Assembly (NCBI GenBank): GCA_029204225.1
Contig: CM055100.1
Coordinates: 31,680,915-31,744,914, forward strand
Reading direction: 5' to 3'
Source: Diphasiastrum complanatum
Lineage: Eukaryota > Streptophyta > Lycopodiopsida > Lycopodiales > Lycopodiaceae
DNA: 64,000 nt
The position numbers and the translations under genes were made by a program. The notes below the pieces were generated by a model. That model was not told the DNA's origin. It searched no databases and was given only the letters and a program-made list of their open reading frames with translations. Numbering within the stretch: the first letter of the stretch is position 1; each line of letters opens with the position of its first letter. Positions 1 through 9,699 of this stretch are shown here, in pieces.

Positions 1-225
1 TGTCCTCTCTTTCTACTCGAATTTTGTACTTTCATTTTCTCTCTCTAGCCGAGTTGAGACATTTATTGTGCTTAGTTTCATGTTTTGTTGACAGATCTTG
101 CTTGTAACACAATAATATTTCTTGTATGATCAGCTTTCCTATTGTCAATCAATGCTAGTCTGATCTTTATGGTATTATTGGGCTTAGGAGATCAAAAGTA
201 CATGTGTAGGGCGTCCCACACGTGT
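1..225. other. Unassigned left flank
   Basis: AT-rich sequence to the left of the copia integrase. The integrase stops matching its family at about 230, just after its FVGY motif, so this stretch is probably another repeat joined to the truncated element. I see no coding signal or repeat boundary. Confidence 0.3.
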
Positions 226-1065
226 GAATTCAACATATCCCACAAAGATGCCTTTGATGGATGTTGCATCATCCTTCCTTCTCTTATCCAAATATTGGTA
301 TACATAGCAAGTGGATCCAAAAACTTTGAGGTCCTTGAGATTGGGCTTCTCTCCAAATAGAGCTTCAAATGGTGTGATTCCTCCAATGGCTTGGTTTGGC
401 AATCTATTGCACAAATAGTTAGCACAAGTTATTGCTTCACCCCAAAATGGTTTGGTTAGAGAAGCATCTAGCCTTAAGGCCTTAGCACACTCACAAAGAG
501 ATCTATTTCTTCTCTCACTCACTCCATTTTGTTGAGGGATGTATGGACATGACAACTCCCTCTTTATGCCATTAGAACAACAAAAGTCAATCATCTTATT
601 GGAGATATATTCACCTCCATTATCACTCCTTAATACCTTAATTTTGGTACTAAGTTGATTTTCTACCAAAGTCTTGAACTTTACAAAAGAATCAAACACC
701 ATAGATTTGCTAGATAAGAGGTACATCCAACAAAATCTAGAATAGTCATCAATGAAGACTACATAGTACTTGGCACCACCATTAGATTCATGTGAAAAGA
801 TATGAACATCCGAATGAATGAGTTCAAGAGGAGAGCTTGATCTTGATGTAGATCTTGAGAAGGGTAGTTTGTGAGCCTTTGAGAGGCTGCATGCTTCACA
901 TCTCTTCCCACACTTTGACAAATGCTTGGGGAGTCCAACTGCAAGCTCCTTTGCAACCATAGATTCCATGGCTTTGTAGTTGGGGTGGCCCAACATTTTG
1001 TGCCACAGTTTCACCTTTGCCAAGTTAACACTCTCCACTGCAACATTAGCATCAAGCTTAAACAA
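184..1065 (-). pseudogene. Copia integrase, truncated C-terminus
   Basis: 293-codon open stretch. The N-terminus has the copia GAG-pre-integrase zinc motif: WHKMLGHPNY (about residues 21-30), then CGKRCEAC (about 52-59). The core follows with HSDVH, FIDDYSRF, RSDNGGEY and QQNGVSERRNR, so the Asp-Asp-Glu positions are all kept. It ends after FVGY with a non-homologous tail (from about residue 277). The frame is separated from the protease by a one-base insertion in a run of A near 1085; the undamaged relative at 13.3 kb reads straight through. In an active element integrase joins cDNA ends to the chromosome; this copy lacks its C-terminus. Confidence 0.85.
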
Positions 1066-1075
1066 TCTACCTTGC

Positions 1076-1564
1076 TTAAAGCCTTTTGGCTATACATTCA
1101 TCATTTCTAAGGATGCAACAAACTCCATGCTTAAATTGTACATCAAGGCCATTACCCATTAACTGGCCAGCACTAAGCAAATTTTTGGTTAACTTAGAAA
1201 CATAAAGAACATTTTCAAGATTCATCCTTTTGGATGATCCAACATACGAGGGAATTGTTCCTATTCCACTTATCTTACATTCTTGACTACTTGCAGTATA
1301 GATTGATCTATGTAAATTATTGTAAGAAAGTAAAGTGGAGAATATGTCCTTTTGATATGTCATGTGGGAACTAGCCCCAGTATCAATCCACCAAGAATCA
1401 TTGGTGTTGATCTTGGATGATGGTGGTTTGTTGGAAACCATCAAGGATGACTCTTCATCCTCCTCCTCCTCTTGATGTGCAATGTTGCTTTGTTTGCTCT
1501 CTTGTGCCTTCTTCTTCTCGAGACATTCTGATGCAAAATGTCCTTTCTTTCCACAGAAAAACAT
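1076..1564 (-). pseudogene. Copia gag zinc knuckle and aspartic protease
   Basis: Opens in the CCHC knuckle (FFCGKKGHFASEC). An acidic linker follows, then the protease active site WWIDTGASSHMT (DTGA catalytic triad, around residues 58-69) and the family block LENVLYVSKLTKNLLSAGQLM. The knuckle's first Cys is in another frame: one T is missing near 1558 relative to the copy at 12.8 kb. The reading frame then fails at the protease/integrase border. In a live element this part binds RNA and then cleaves the polyprotein. Confidence 0.85.
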
Positions 1565-1701
1565 TTGTACTTGGACTTGTCTGTGATCTTGCCCTTTGAG
1601 CTTGAAGCCTCATCCTCCTCCTTGGTCTCCTTGAAGTGCTTCTTCTTGCCATTGGTCTTCTTCTTGCCTTTGAATGAGAAATTAGCTTTCTCATCACCAT
1701 C

Positions 1702-2238
1702 CTACAAAGAAATAACATTCATTCTTGCATTGGTATTCATCATCCTACACTCTTCATCCACTAATACACTGTGTAGCTTTTCTATAGTGGGCAAAGTGTC
1801 TTGGATTGCAAAGATTTGGACCAAATTAGTGAAGTCACTCCCTAGACCATTGAGGACAATCTGAACAAGCTCACTATCTTGAATCTTCTCGCCAATGGAA
1901 GCTAACTCCCTATTGAGAGACTTGATTCTTAGCACATAAGCCTGTGCACTCTCATCACTTCTCTTCGTGCTTTGCAGAATCTGATTCCTAAGCATGAGAA
2001 CCGTTGAAGTATTACTAGACTCATAGATTGGTCTTAGAAATTCCCAAGCCTCTTTAGCACTGGTATAAGCTGATACTTCTCTCAATAAATCGTTGCTTGC
2101 ATTCATCTTCACACAGTGAAGTGCAAGCCTAGACCTTCTTTTGTATTTAGCTAACTCCTGTGCACCTAGAGGTTCATCTTCCTCATCAATCAGAAACTCA
2201 TAGAGATCCTGGAGCACCATGAGTGACTCCATCCTCAC
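1702..2238 (-). pseudogene. Copia gag (UBN2-like) N-terminal part
   Basis: 178 codons of copia Gag, with landmarks LREVSAYTSAKEAWEFL, SLNRELASIGEKI and LVQIVLNGLGSDFTNLVQ. The ORF ends at a TAG where the relative at 12.7 kb has a Gln codon (CAA); beyond it the same frame continues with the Lys-rich segment leading to the zinc knuckle. Gag forms the virus-like particle. The N-terminus probably extends upstream, because the family's segment with the LLEASERLNS motif is visible at 2240-2310. Confidence 0.8.
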
Positions 2239-2835
2239 TTTTCAAATAGCATAATTAGTAGAATTTAACCTCTCACTAGCTTCTAGAAGGTATGCTCCAG
2301 CAGATCCCATCTTACTTGTAAGATTCTACACACAAGATATAGATTTGTTTGAACCTGAAACTCACAAAGATTTCTAACTTGCAGTGTTTCAGTCAACTAA
2401 TCCAACAGATGGACTTGTAATCACAGTTCAATCACTCCCTCACAAAGCTGGAATGAAGATAAGATGAAGTGAAAACTACTCTCAAGCAAATCTTGCCAAT
2501 CTTGGCTATTCCTGGACAAAAACTGACTCTATCTCTCTCATTCACTTTATTGTACTTTCAAGACCTGGTTTCCACTTTGAGAAGGTCTGAGATCAGCCTA
2601 GATTGATTAATTTTCATGAACCAAATTCAAAACTAATTAATGGCAAGTGATCTTGGTAGCTTATCCTAGGATTTGCACTAAAAATTACATCAAACTGACA
2701 CCAGATGAAAATACAGTGATCCAATGAATATGGGATTTCAAATGATGGTTCAAAGATGCCCACACATGTGAATAGTACAGACTTTGATCTTGAAAAAGTT
2801 TGGGATCAAATCCCCTCATCAAAATAGCAGCTTGA
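2239..2835 (-). other. Copia 5' leader region
   Basis: Homologous, base for base over long blocks, to the leader of the element at 11.75-12.40 kb. It includes the stretch reading GAGGGAGTG and the AGGTCTTGAAAG-like block. The primer-binding site and the LTR end that should precede it are missing: leader sequence passes directly into mid-LTR sequence near 2836. Confidence 0.65.
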
Positions 2836-3123
2836 TAGAAAACAAGTAGAGACAATCAAAGCATTGATCAATAACTATAATCCAACTCCACACGTGTGGA
2901 AATAAAGATGTAGTACGGCCTGTAGACAGTGTTTAGAATGTGTCGAAGCTGGGTTTCATTGGAATCAAAAGCAATCACCATACAATGAGAGGAAACTCGA
3001 GTTTTTCCTTGAGGCTCCAAAAAGTTTCTATCTCCTCACTATGAAGAATGAGAATACATAGTAAAAGACACTTCCTTTGCTAATTTAGGTGAAAATCCAG
3101 CATGTAATAAGGAAGTAGACTCA
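2836..3123 (-). repeat. Truncated copia LTR
   Basis: Matches the LTRs at 11286-11674 and 13577-13988: TACTTCCTTATTACATGCTGG start, TAGTGAG-type block, and GCCGTAC/CCTGTAG block. The LTR 5' end is the TGAG at 3123. The U5 end and primer site are absent at the other side. Confidence 0.65.
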
Positions 3124-3410
3124 ACTTTCCTGCCTTAATGTGAAAACCCTAGCCTAGATCCAAGAGTCATGCTTGGTAGGTGCATGGAAGGTACAAATCT
3201 CATCATAAATCATGGTCTAGATCCTACAAAGTAGGAATCACTACCAAATGGACACAACCACTCCTCTTGACTCGTGGTAACCTACTTAGGTGTGAACGTA
3301 CAATTGGCACTTTGGCCATTCAAGTAACCAACAAACAATATTGACAAAATGTACAATATTCTACATGGCTAGATTTGCCAATGTAGGAAAATTTTCACAC
3401 CTCTGACAAG
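3124..3410 (-). repeat. Copia 3' untranslated segment, copy 1
   Basis: About 70-80% similar by eye to 5611-5870 (shared blocks such as CCCTAGCCTAGATCC and TTCTACATGGCTAGATTTGCC). In both places it lies just upstream (minus strand) of the LTR, so it is the region between RNase H and the 3' LTR of this copia family. Confidence 0.55.
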
Positions 3411-3580
3411 TTGAAAAACCAATCTTGAGCCACAGCTACGAGTGACATGGGGAACAGCATCAACTTCTCTGCAGGAGTTCGATTGGCGTAGATTTCACAA
3501 GCTTGCTCGTAGATTTGGAAGAAACGGATGAGATCTAATGATCCGTCGTATTTTGGTATCTCCATTTGAGGCGCCCTCTA
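3411..3580 (-). pseudogene. Ty3-gypsy gag fragment
   Basis: Minus-strand translation begins PKYDGSLDLIRFFQIYEQ and continues ANRTPAEKLMLFPMSLV then AQDWFFNLS. This is the conserved N-terminal block of plant gypsy Gag (retrotrans_gag type). It is cut off at about 3411 where the copia 3' segment begins. It lies downstream of the minus-strand gypsy LTR and primer site at 4410-5236 and is probably that element's gag. Confidence 0.65.
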
Positions 3581-4409
3581 GGACTTGCAAGGGAGCGACA
3601 TGTATGGGTTGACCCATTGAATCCATTGGCACTGGTTTTGGTTCAGCTTCTTGTTGCACAACTGCTAATTTGGAAAAGTGTGGTGCTTGATTCGCTGTCC
3701 TAAAAATTTAGTGATTTTTTAGCACTTAAGTTCAATATTTTGCTCATTGGAATCAAGCTAACTCTTGCAGATTCTTCTATGTTCTGGTCTCACTAAGAAG
3801 AAACTTCAGACTTCTTTGCGAGGGTTTTTCACCACTAGAACTGAAATTTTTTGTGTTTGCGAGGGTTCTGATAGATTTTCCTTCATTTTTATCATTGAGA
3901 ACCTTTGCACTGGCACTTGCATTGGGAACTAACTCTCGCAAGCTTCTCTATGTCCTGGTCACACTAAGATGGAACTTCAAAGAGCTCTGCGAGAGTTCTT
4001 ATGGAAATTTGAAATTTTTTGGTTTTTTACAAGGGTTTCTACTTGAAACTAACTCTCGCAGGCTTCTACACAGGTCTAGGACAATACCCTGGAGCTGCTG
4101 CCAGTCGTGCGAGAATTAACTCTCACTGGGTTTGGATAAAACAAAATTTGATGGAAAATTTGGCTCTTTTTCCCTCCAAAATACAGGTTGGTGTGTTTTT
4201 TGGATTTTTTCAGGTTTTGGTTTAGATGTCAAGCTCTGAGAGGCTGTTCAGAGCCTCCTCTACCCTCTCACACCTCCTCCGCTAGCTAGGAACAGTCCAA
4301 ACACAAGAAACTACAGAAAACTAACTCCTCCTACCCCAAAATCCACCTAAAAACTACTCTAAAAAACAAGAAATACTAAAATGTAGCTATACTAGTTAGT
4401 GAAAACCTA
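3581..4409 (-). other. Gypsy 5' leader
   Basis: About 830 bases between the Asp-tRNA primer site and the gag fragment. Short repeated phrases occur on the + strand (CTCGCAGGCTTCT / CTCGCAAGCTTCT types at about 3930 and 4055). I see no convincing ORF; the small + strand ORFs here look like chance. Confidence 0.4.
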
Positions 4410-4427
4410 TCCCCGACAATGGCGCCA
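4410..4427 (-). other. Primer-binding site, tRNA-Asp type
   Basis: On the minus strand, TGGCGCCATTGTCGGGGA. This matches the 3' end of plant tRNA-Asp with two differences and lies one base from the LTR end. This primer is used by the Tat/Athila side of plant Ty3-gypsy elements. Confidence 0.75.
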
Positions 4428-4428
4428 C

Positions 4429-5236
4429 TGTAGGGTCGAAGGTCTTTCGTCGTAGTAGCCCTTCCGCCTGTCAACAAGGGTTAGAACACTGGATAGGTGC
4501 CTAACTATGTAAAGATGCTACTTTTAGATAGTTTTCTACTTTTTCACAAACTCTATCTCCACTAACACTGCTCACTATACCAACATTCATCATGATTGAG
4601 GGTGAATGAGAAGAGAAGAAGAAAAGAAGAGAAGAGGAAAAGAGGGTAAGAGGGTAAGAGAGAGTGAGAAAGAGATGCAGCTTAGCTCAAATGCTCAATT
4701 TCATTGCTTATGGAGAAATCTTAACTAGCATAAACAAAAAGCATGGAAAATGAAAATAACAAGCAAACCACAACAATGGCATAAGCAAGAGTGATTAGCA
4801 AATGAGGATGCTTGAGCTCCTAAAATGATAGAGTCTCCTCCTCTCTATTAAGCATGAAGATTAGAATACAAATGGTGCCTTTTTGTAAATGGGGAAGGCC
4901 CTTGCCCCAAAATCCTATTGGCTAATATTCACATTGATCCTATCCATTCATCTCCAACCCAACTTGATCCAAGGGTCCAACAAAAGTACATTAGAAATCA
5001 CAAGATTTATGTGAGTCCAAAATTGGACCCAACTCAAAAAAAGTATAAGTTTAAAAATGACTTTGGGCCTCAAGCTTTATTTTAATTACAAAGGGCCCAA
5101 GTCTATTATTTCTATTTACATTTAGCTTGCACGCTCATTGGGCCATGGACTTATACGCGGAGGAAGCCATGCCCTCGCAACACATTATTATTGGATTTAT
5201 TTATTTTCTCACGTTGTGTTGGGAATACCCCCAACA
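4429..5236 (-). repeat. Ty3-gypsy 5' LTR (808 bp)
   Basis: Minus-strand LTR starting TGTTGGGGGTATTCCC and ending CCCTACA next to the primer site. Flanking sequence past 5236 is copia leader DNA, so the gypsy element inserted into copia. Part of the same LTR recurs at about 7020-7296. No partner 3' LTR is in the window. Confidence 0.75.
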
Positions 5237-5375
5237 CTTTCAAGACATGTAAAACAAGTTTAGAGGACCTGATTTCAGCCTAGATTAATTAGATCTCATG
5301 ACCCTAAGTCAAATCTCAATGGCATTCAATCTTGGTAGCTTATCCTAAGATTTCTACCAAAAATTACATCAAAAG
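5237..5375 (-). other. Copia leader fragment
   Basis: Matches the leader at 11.92-12.06 kb (reverse complement), including the block around CTTGGTAGCTTATCCTA. It is cut at 5236 by the gypsy LTR and joins mid-LTR copia sequence at about 5376. Confidence 0.55.
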
Positions 5376-5610
5376 CTCACACATGTGTACTACAGGCTGT
5401 AGTACGGCCTTCAAAATGAGAAACAAGTAGAAATCAATTTGGTTGCATTTGGATCACAAAAACTCAATGCACATAGTGGAGTAGCTTGAGATGCCAATGA
5501 GCTCCAAAAATATTCTATCTTCTCACTATGGGAGCTTGGAATACATAGCAAATTTGACTTCCTTCTTGAAGTCAGGTGGATTTCCAGCATGTACTAAGGA
5601 AGTCAACTCA
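5376..5610 (-). repeat. Truncated copia LTR, second copy
   Basis: Same LTR family as 2836-3123. The start (TGAGTTGACTTCC on the minus strand) is at 5610. The far end stops at the ACATGTGTACTACAGGC block and passes into leader without a primer site. Confidence 0.6.
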
Positions 5611-5870
5611 CTCTTTTTGCCCTAAAATGAAACCCTAGCCTAGATCCTAGAGTTATGCTTGGTAAGTAGCTAGTTGGTCAAATTTTCACCTTAAACTTAG
5701 GTGTAGGTCCTATAATGTAGGGATGACCACCAAATAGACATGACCAACTCTCTTGACTTGACCTAACCTACATTAGGAGTGGGTTGCCACATGGCATCTT
5801 GGCCTTACATGTGTGGAACCCAGTTATACACAATATATACAATGTTCTACATGGCTAGATTTGCCCAATG
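5611..5870 (-). repeat. Copia 3' untranslated segment, copy 2
   Basis: Homologous to 3124-3410, in the same position next to the LTR start. Confidence 0.5.
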
Positions 5871-6545
5871 AATTATTCAAACTTAGTATAATATGATTTA
5901 ATATTATCCATTGAATCTAATGTAATAATGAGAAAAATTACTTGAAACGCTACCAACCACCATATATCATTCTCGGACTAGACACTGAATCTGAAATCTT
6001 CTTGATCCACTGTTTGTGATAGTGCACCATTCATGAGAGTTGTACTAACCCTCTCCATCTTCTGCCCTTTCATAATTTCTGACTCATCTAACTTAAGTAC
6101 TATGATTATTTTTCCATTCACTTTTTCAAAGGTTATATCATAGAATGTGACGTGTATCTTAGCAAGTAATTTAGATCAACAAATAAGTTGTTGGATGAAT
6201 TATAAGATATTAATATTCCATCAATTTCATACACCTCCTCAATATGAAATGGGGTACCGATGATCTTATGCATACCTATGTTTAATGTATCCCTCTCTTT
6301 CTTCAAGTGATATGACCTTGGGATTGGGAATTTTCTAATTTGAACTTGCTTAAAGGCTTCTCTAATAAGTTTAAATATTGTTCCATATGCTTCTCTACTA
6401 ATACCTACAAAATCACATGCAGCCTGAACTATAGTCTTATCTAATCGAATACTTTCTTCTAATCATTCAATTGCTTATATAGCTGCTTTATGATCTTCTA
6501 TTATTCTAAGTTTATAGATTAAAAGATTATTAAAAGCCCTTGTAC
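5871..6545 (-). pseudogene. Unidentified coding remnant
   Basis: The minus strand holds a mostly open stretch with non-random composition. It includes DKTIVQAACDFVGIS, REAFKQVQIRKFPIPRSY, KIIGTPFHIEEVYEIDG and NLFVDLNYLLRYTS, then a frameshift near 6135 and a further 50 or so residues (KVNGKIIIVLKLDESE). Two stops lie in the upstream part. I do not recognise the family. It does not resemble the gag, RT or integrase of the surrounding elements. It could be an extra ORF of a retroelement or a decayed integrated sequence. Confidence 0.35.
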
Positions 6546-7019
6546 TTGATTTGTAGATCGGTTATTGGTGTGTCGTGAAGACATGAAGAAGTACAGTAAA
6601 AAGATCTCCTTCGTACATGTTAGGAGCATGAGAATGCGATGTTGTCGCAACCACATACTGACTGTAGGCTAAGCTCCTGCAGTGCCTAGGCGATCCTCTG
6701 TGGTCTTTCTTCTTCATACGCTACAGCCACAGTCTCTGACCGTAGGTGAGTCTTGTGCGGTGCTCCTTCGGTCAATTCATTTTGTTTGCAATGCCTTTGG
6801 CGGTGAGTTGCAATCTTTGCATGTTGACCGCAAGTGAAGAGTTGGTGGTTTACTTCAGTCTCTTACAATTCTAAGTGATCGCAAGCTAGAAACTTGCGGT
6901 TCCTGGCAGTTCCTTGCGGTGTCTTGCTTGTTGAGGTTTTCTATGTGTTTATGTAGACTATAAAAAAAGGTAGACCATTTTTGCATATGCTTGAGAGAGT
7001 GTTTTTTTTTTCCTGAGTG
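6546..7019. other. Unassigned, with possible promoter
   Basis: More GC-rich than its flanks, with degenerate repeats of a GACCGCAAGTGAAG / GATCGCAAGCTAG type between 6720 and 6930. A TATA-like TATAAAAAAAGG lies at about 6960. It may be LTR or leader sequence of an unrecognised element. Confidence 0.25.
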
Positions 7020-7296
7020 AAAAGGAGGGCAGTTAGAGTGAGTAGGAGAAAGATTAGCTCCAATAGAATAATGGTGAATGGAGGTGAGAGAGAGAGAGTG
7101 GTGAGGGAGGTTTAGCTCATGTGCTCAACATCACATACTAAAGGAAAAGCCATTAACAAATCAAAAGTAAGAACAATGCAAAATGGAAAATAACTAGCAA
7201 TCACAACAAGAGCATAAGCATGAAAACATTAGCATAGGAGAATGTTTGGCTCTCCAAAGTGATAGAATTTCCTCCTCTCTATTAGCATGTGAAATG
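7020..7296 (-). repeat. Fragment of the gypsy LTR at 4.4-5.2 kb
   Basis: Follows 4565-4870 block by block, including the GA-rich run, AGCTCA...GCTCAA and the TCCTCCTCTCTATTA motif. It ends where copia coding sequence begins at about 7297. Confidence 0.6.
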
Positions 7297-9199
7297 GTGT
7301 ACAAGAGTCTGGTGCTGAGTAGAGACATGAGGTTCGATGAATCGACCTTTCTTGGAATGAAGGAAGCTAAGGGTCATGAAATCTTCATAGTACCGCCAAT
7401 TCAAGAAGGAGATCAAGGACAGACATCGACACAGAATGTCGAACCACAGACTCTAGAGCTGGAAGAACTAGATGAAGAAGAAAAGAAAAACAAAACAAAT
7501 CAGCAACGACAAGTAGGACCAAGAAGGTCAACAAGAATGAGAAAAGAGTCTGAATGATACATCGACAACCTGTAGTGGAGTGCAGACATAGATGTTGAAT
7601 ATTGTAGCTTCATTGAAGAACCAACAACATATTGAGAGGCTATCCAGGGTCCAAAGGGAGAATCTTAGAAGCAAGCAATGTCGGAGGAGATGGAATCCAT
7701 GAGGCTAAATCAAGCATGGACACTTGAGCCACTGCCTGAAGGAAAGAAAACTGTCGACTGCAAATGGGTATACAAACGAAAGCTAAGGTTAGATGGAAGT
7801 GTCGAACGCTAAAAAGCTAGAGTTGTCGCCAAGGGCTATACACAAAGGTATGGTGTCGATTATTTTGACACATACTCACCAATGGTCAAAATGGCGAGCA
7901 TTCGACTACTCCTTGTCTATGCAACAAAATATGATCTGGAAGTGCATCAGATTGACGTCAAAACAACCTTTCTCCATGGAGACCTAGAGGAAGAGATCTT
8001 CATGAAGCAGCCTGAAAGATTTGAAGACCTGAACAATTGGGAGTATGCTTGTCGGATACACCGATGTATCTATGGTCTCAAGCAGACATCGTGAGCTTGG
8101 TACAAGAAGCTCAATAACCTTTTGAAGTTCCTAGGATTTACTCCTACAGTGCCTGATTGTAATGTATACATGAAAAGTATAGAAAATAAATTTGTGATTC
8201 TGACAATCTTTGTAGATGACTCTTTAATGATAAGAAATTGCTTGACGTCAATCAACGATACAAAGACTCAAATATCAGAAGTTATGAAATCACAGATTTA
8301 GGAGAAGCGACATATCTGGGGCTGCAAATCAAAAGAGACTGAACAAGAAGGCTCATGCACCTGAATCACTCTGAGTATGTAGAAAAGGTGTTGAAGCGGT
8401 ACCAAATGTTCGACTGCAAATAAAAGGCCACACCAATGATAGCTAGAGCCAGATTGTCGAAACAAGAATGTCCAAGCACAGAAGAAGAGTGACAAAAGAT
8501 GGAGGTATACCATACCAAAATCTAATCGGTAGTCTGATGTACCTTACAACATGTATCAGACCCGACTTGGCCTTCTCTATCTATGCATTAAGTCAATTCT
8601 CTTCTAACCTTGGCATGGCACATTGGGTAATGGCAAAATGCATATTGCAATACCTAAAGGGCACCCAAAATATGGGATTGACCTACAAAGCCGAAGAAGA
8701 ATTCAAGCTGCAACACTATAGTGATGCAAGTTGGGCGAGCTGGAAAGATGATAGCAAGTCCATAACATGTGGTTGTTCGATTGCGTGCGGAGCAGCGATA
8801 AATTGGATCTGCAAGAAGCAGACATTGGTAGCTCAATCCTCCTGCGAAGCTGAATGTGGCAGCATCAAGGATGGCAAACGAGGTTACATGGTTGTAGATG
8901 ATGCTGGAAGCAATTGGCATACAACATAGAGAACCATGCACCATGATGATGGATTTTGAAAGTGCCATATATCTAGCCTAGGATCCAGTCTTCCATTCGA
9001 AGGCCAAACACATACCTTTGAAGTACCAACATATTCAAGACCTGATCTCGAAAGGAGAGCTCAATGTTGAATACATAGAATTAGAAGCCATGACTACAGA
9101 CTTGCTGACCAAGCCACTGGACAAACCATTGTTTATAAAGCATAGGAAATCAATGGGAATTAGATAAACGAAAGGAAAGTTGCATCGTTCAAGAGGCAG
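7297..9199 (+). pseudogene. Copia integrase tail, reverse transcriptase and RNase H
   Basis: Begins in the integrase C-terminus (VLSRDMRFDE) and the basic linker ending RRSTRMRKESE. RT follows: CKWVYKRKLRLDGS, QIDVKTTFLHGDLEEEIF, IYGLKQTS and the catalytic FVDDSLM near 8213. RNase H includes NLIGSLMYLTTCIRPDL, YSDASWASWKDDSKS and LVAQSSCEAE. At least four stops and several frameshifts interrupt it, for example TGA for Arg after LKQTS and a broken stretch at 8280-8470. RT copies element RNA and RNase H removes it; this copy is inactive. Confidence 0.85.
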
Positions 9200-9440
9200 T
9201 GTTGGAAATGGTGAGCTCGACAATCATCCGCTGTCAATCCCCAAGTCACCGAATAGTCGGACCCCCTATCAACAAGCTGAGGTGCCGAATGTCTTGACCA
9301 AGTGGGTATCACAAATAGGTTATAGTCACCCAACATTGGTTTAATCCTATGTCATGTCTATTACCTCTAGTTTATGTACAATTGAAATATGCTAAGCTCT
9401 TGCAAGTATTATCCTAAGATACATTTTATGCCATCAAGTT
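9200..9440 (+). repeat. Copia 3' LTR (start)
   Basis: A purine-rich tract (AAGAGGCAG) ends at 9199 and is followed by TGTTGGAAATGGTGAGC, the expected junction after RNase H. The far end is not defined; the limit given is approximate. Confidence 0.5.
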
Positions 9441-9699
9441 TGTTTTCTCCTCCAAAGGAAATATTCAAACTTAAGAACTTCTTACAATGTGAAAGGTAAT
9501 TAAGGAGCAACAAAATGGCACACAAACTATAGAATATGAGAGGGGTGATGGAAAACTTGAAATAATACTAGTGGATGAGAGCAAATATGTGTTATGCTAT
9601 TAAAGATAGATAGAATCATGTCAGAACAATATAAATTTTTATTTGCAAACTTTGTAATAGTGCTGGTATGAAACATTAGAGGAATGGATCAAATCGAAT
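9441..9699. other. No feature seen
   Basis: AT-rich stretch between the copia LTR and gypsy RT. No ORF or repeat recognised. Confidence 0.3.

Larger units (their letters stand above)
184..3123 (-). mobile_element. Ty1-copia element, minus strand, 5' half
   Basis: Read on the minus strand this runs truncated LTR (about 2836-3123), leader, gag, zinc knuckle, aspartic protease, integrase. It then stops inside the integrase C-terminus near 230. RT, RNase H and 3' LTR are missing. Gag, protease and leader are close relatives of the short element at 11286-13988, so both belong to one copia family. The coding part has at least three breaks: a stop in gag, a frameshift at the zinc knuckle and a frameshift between protease and integrase. 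It is a dead fragment. Confidence 0.85.
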
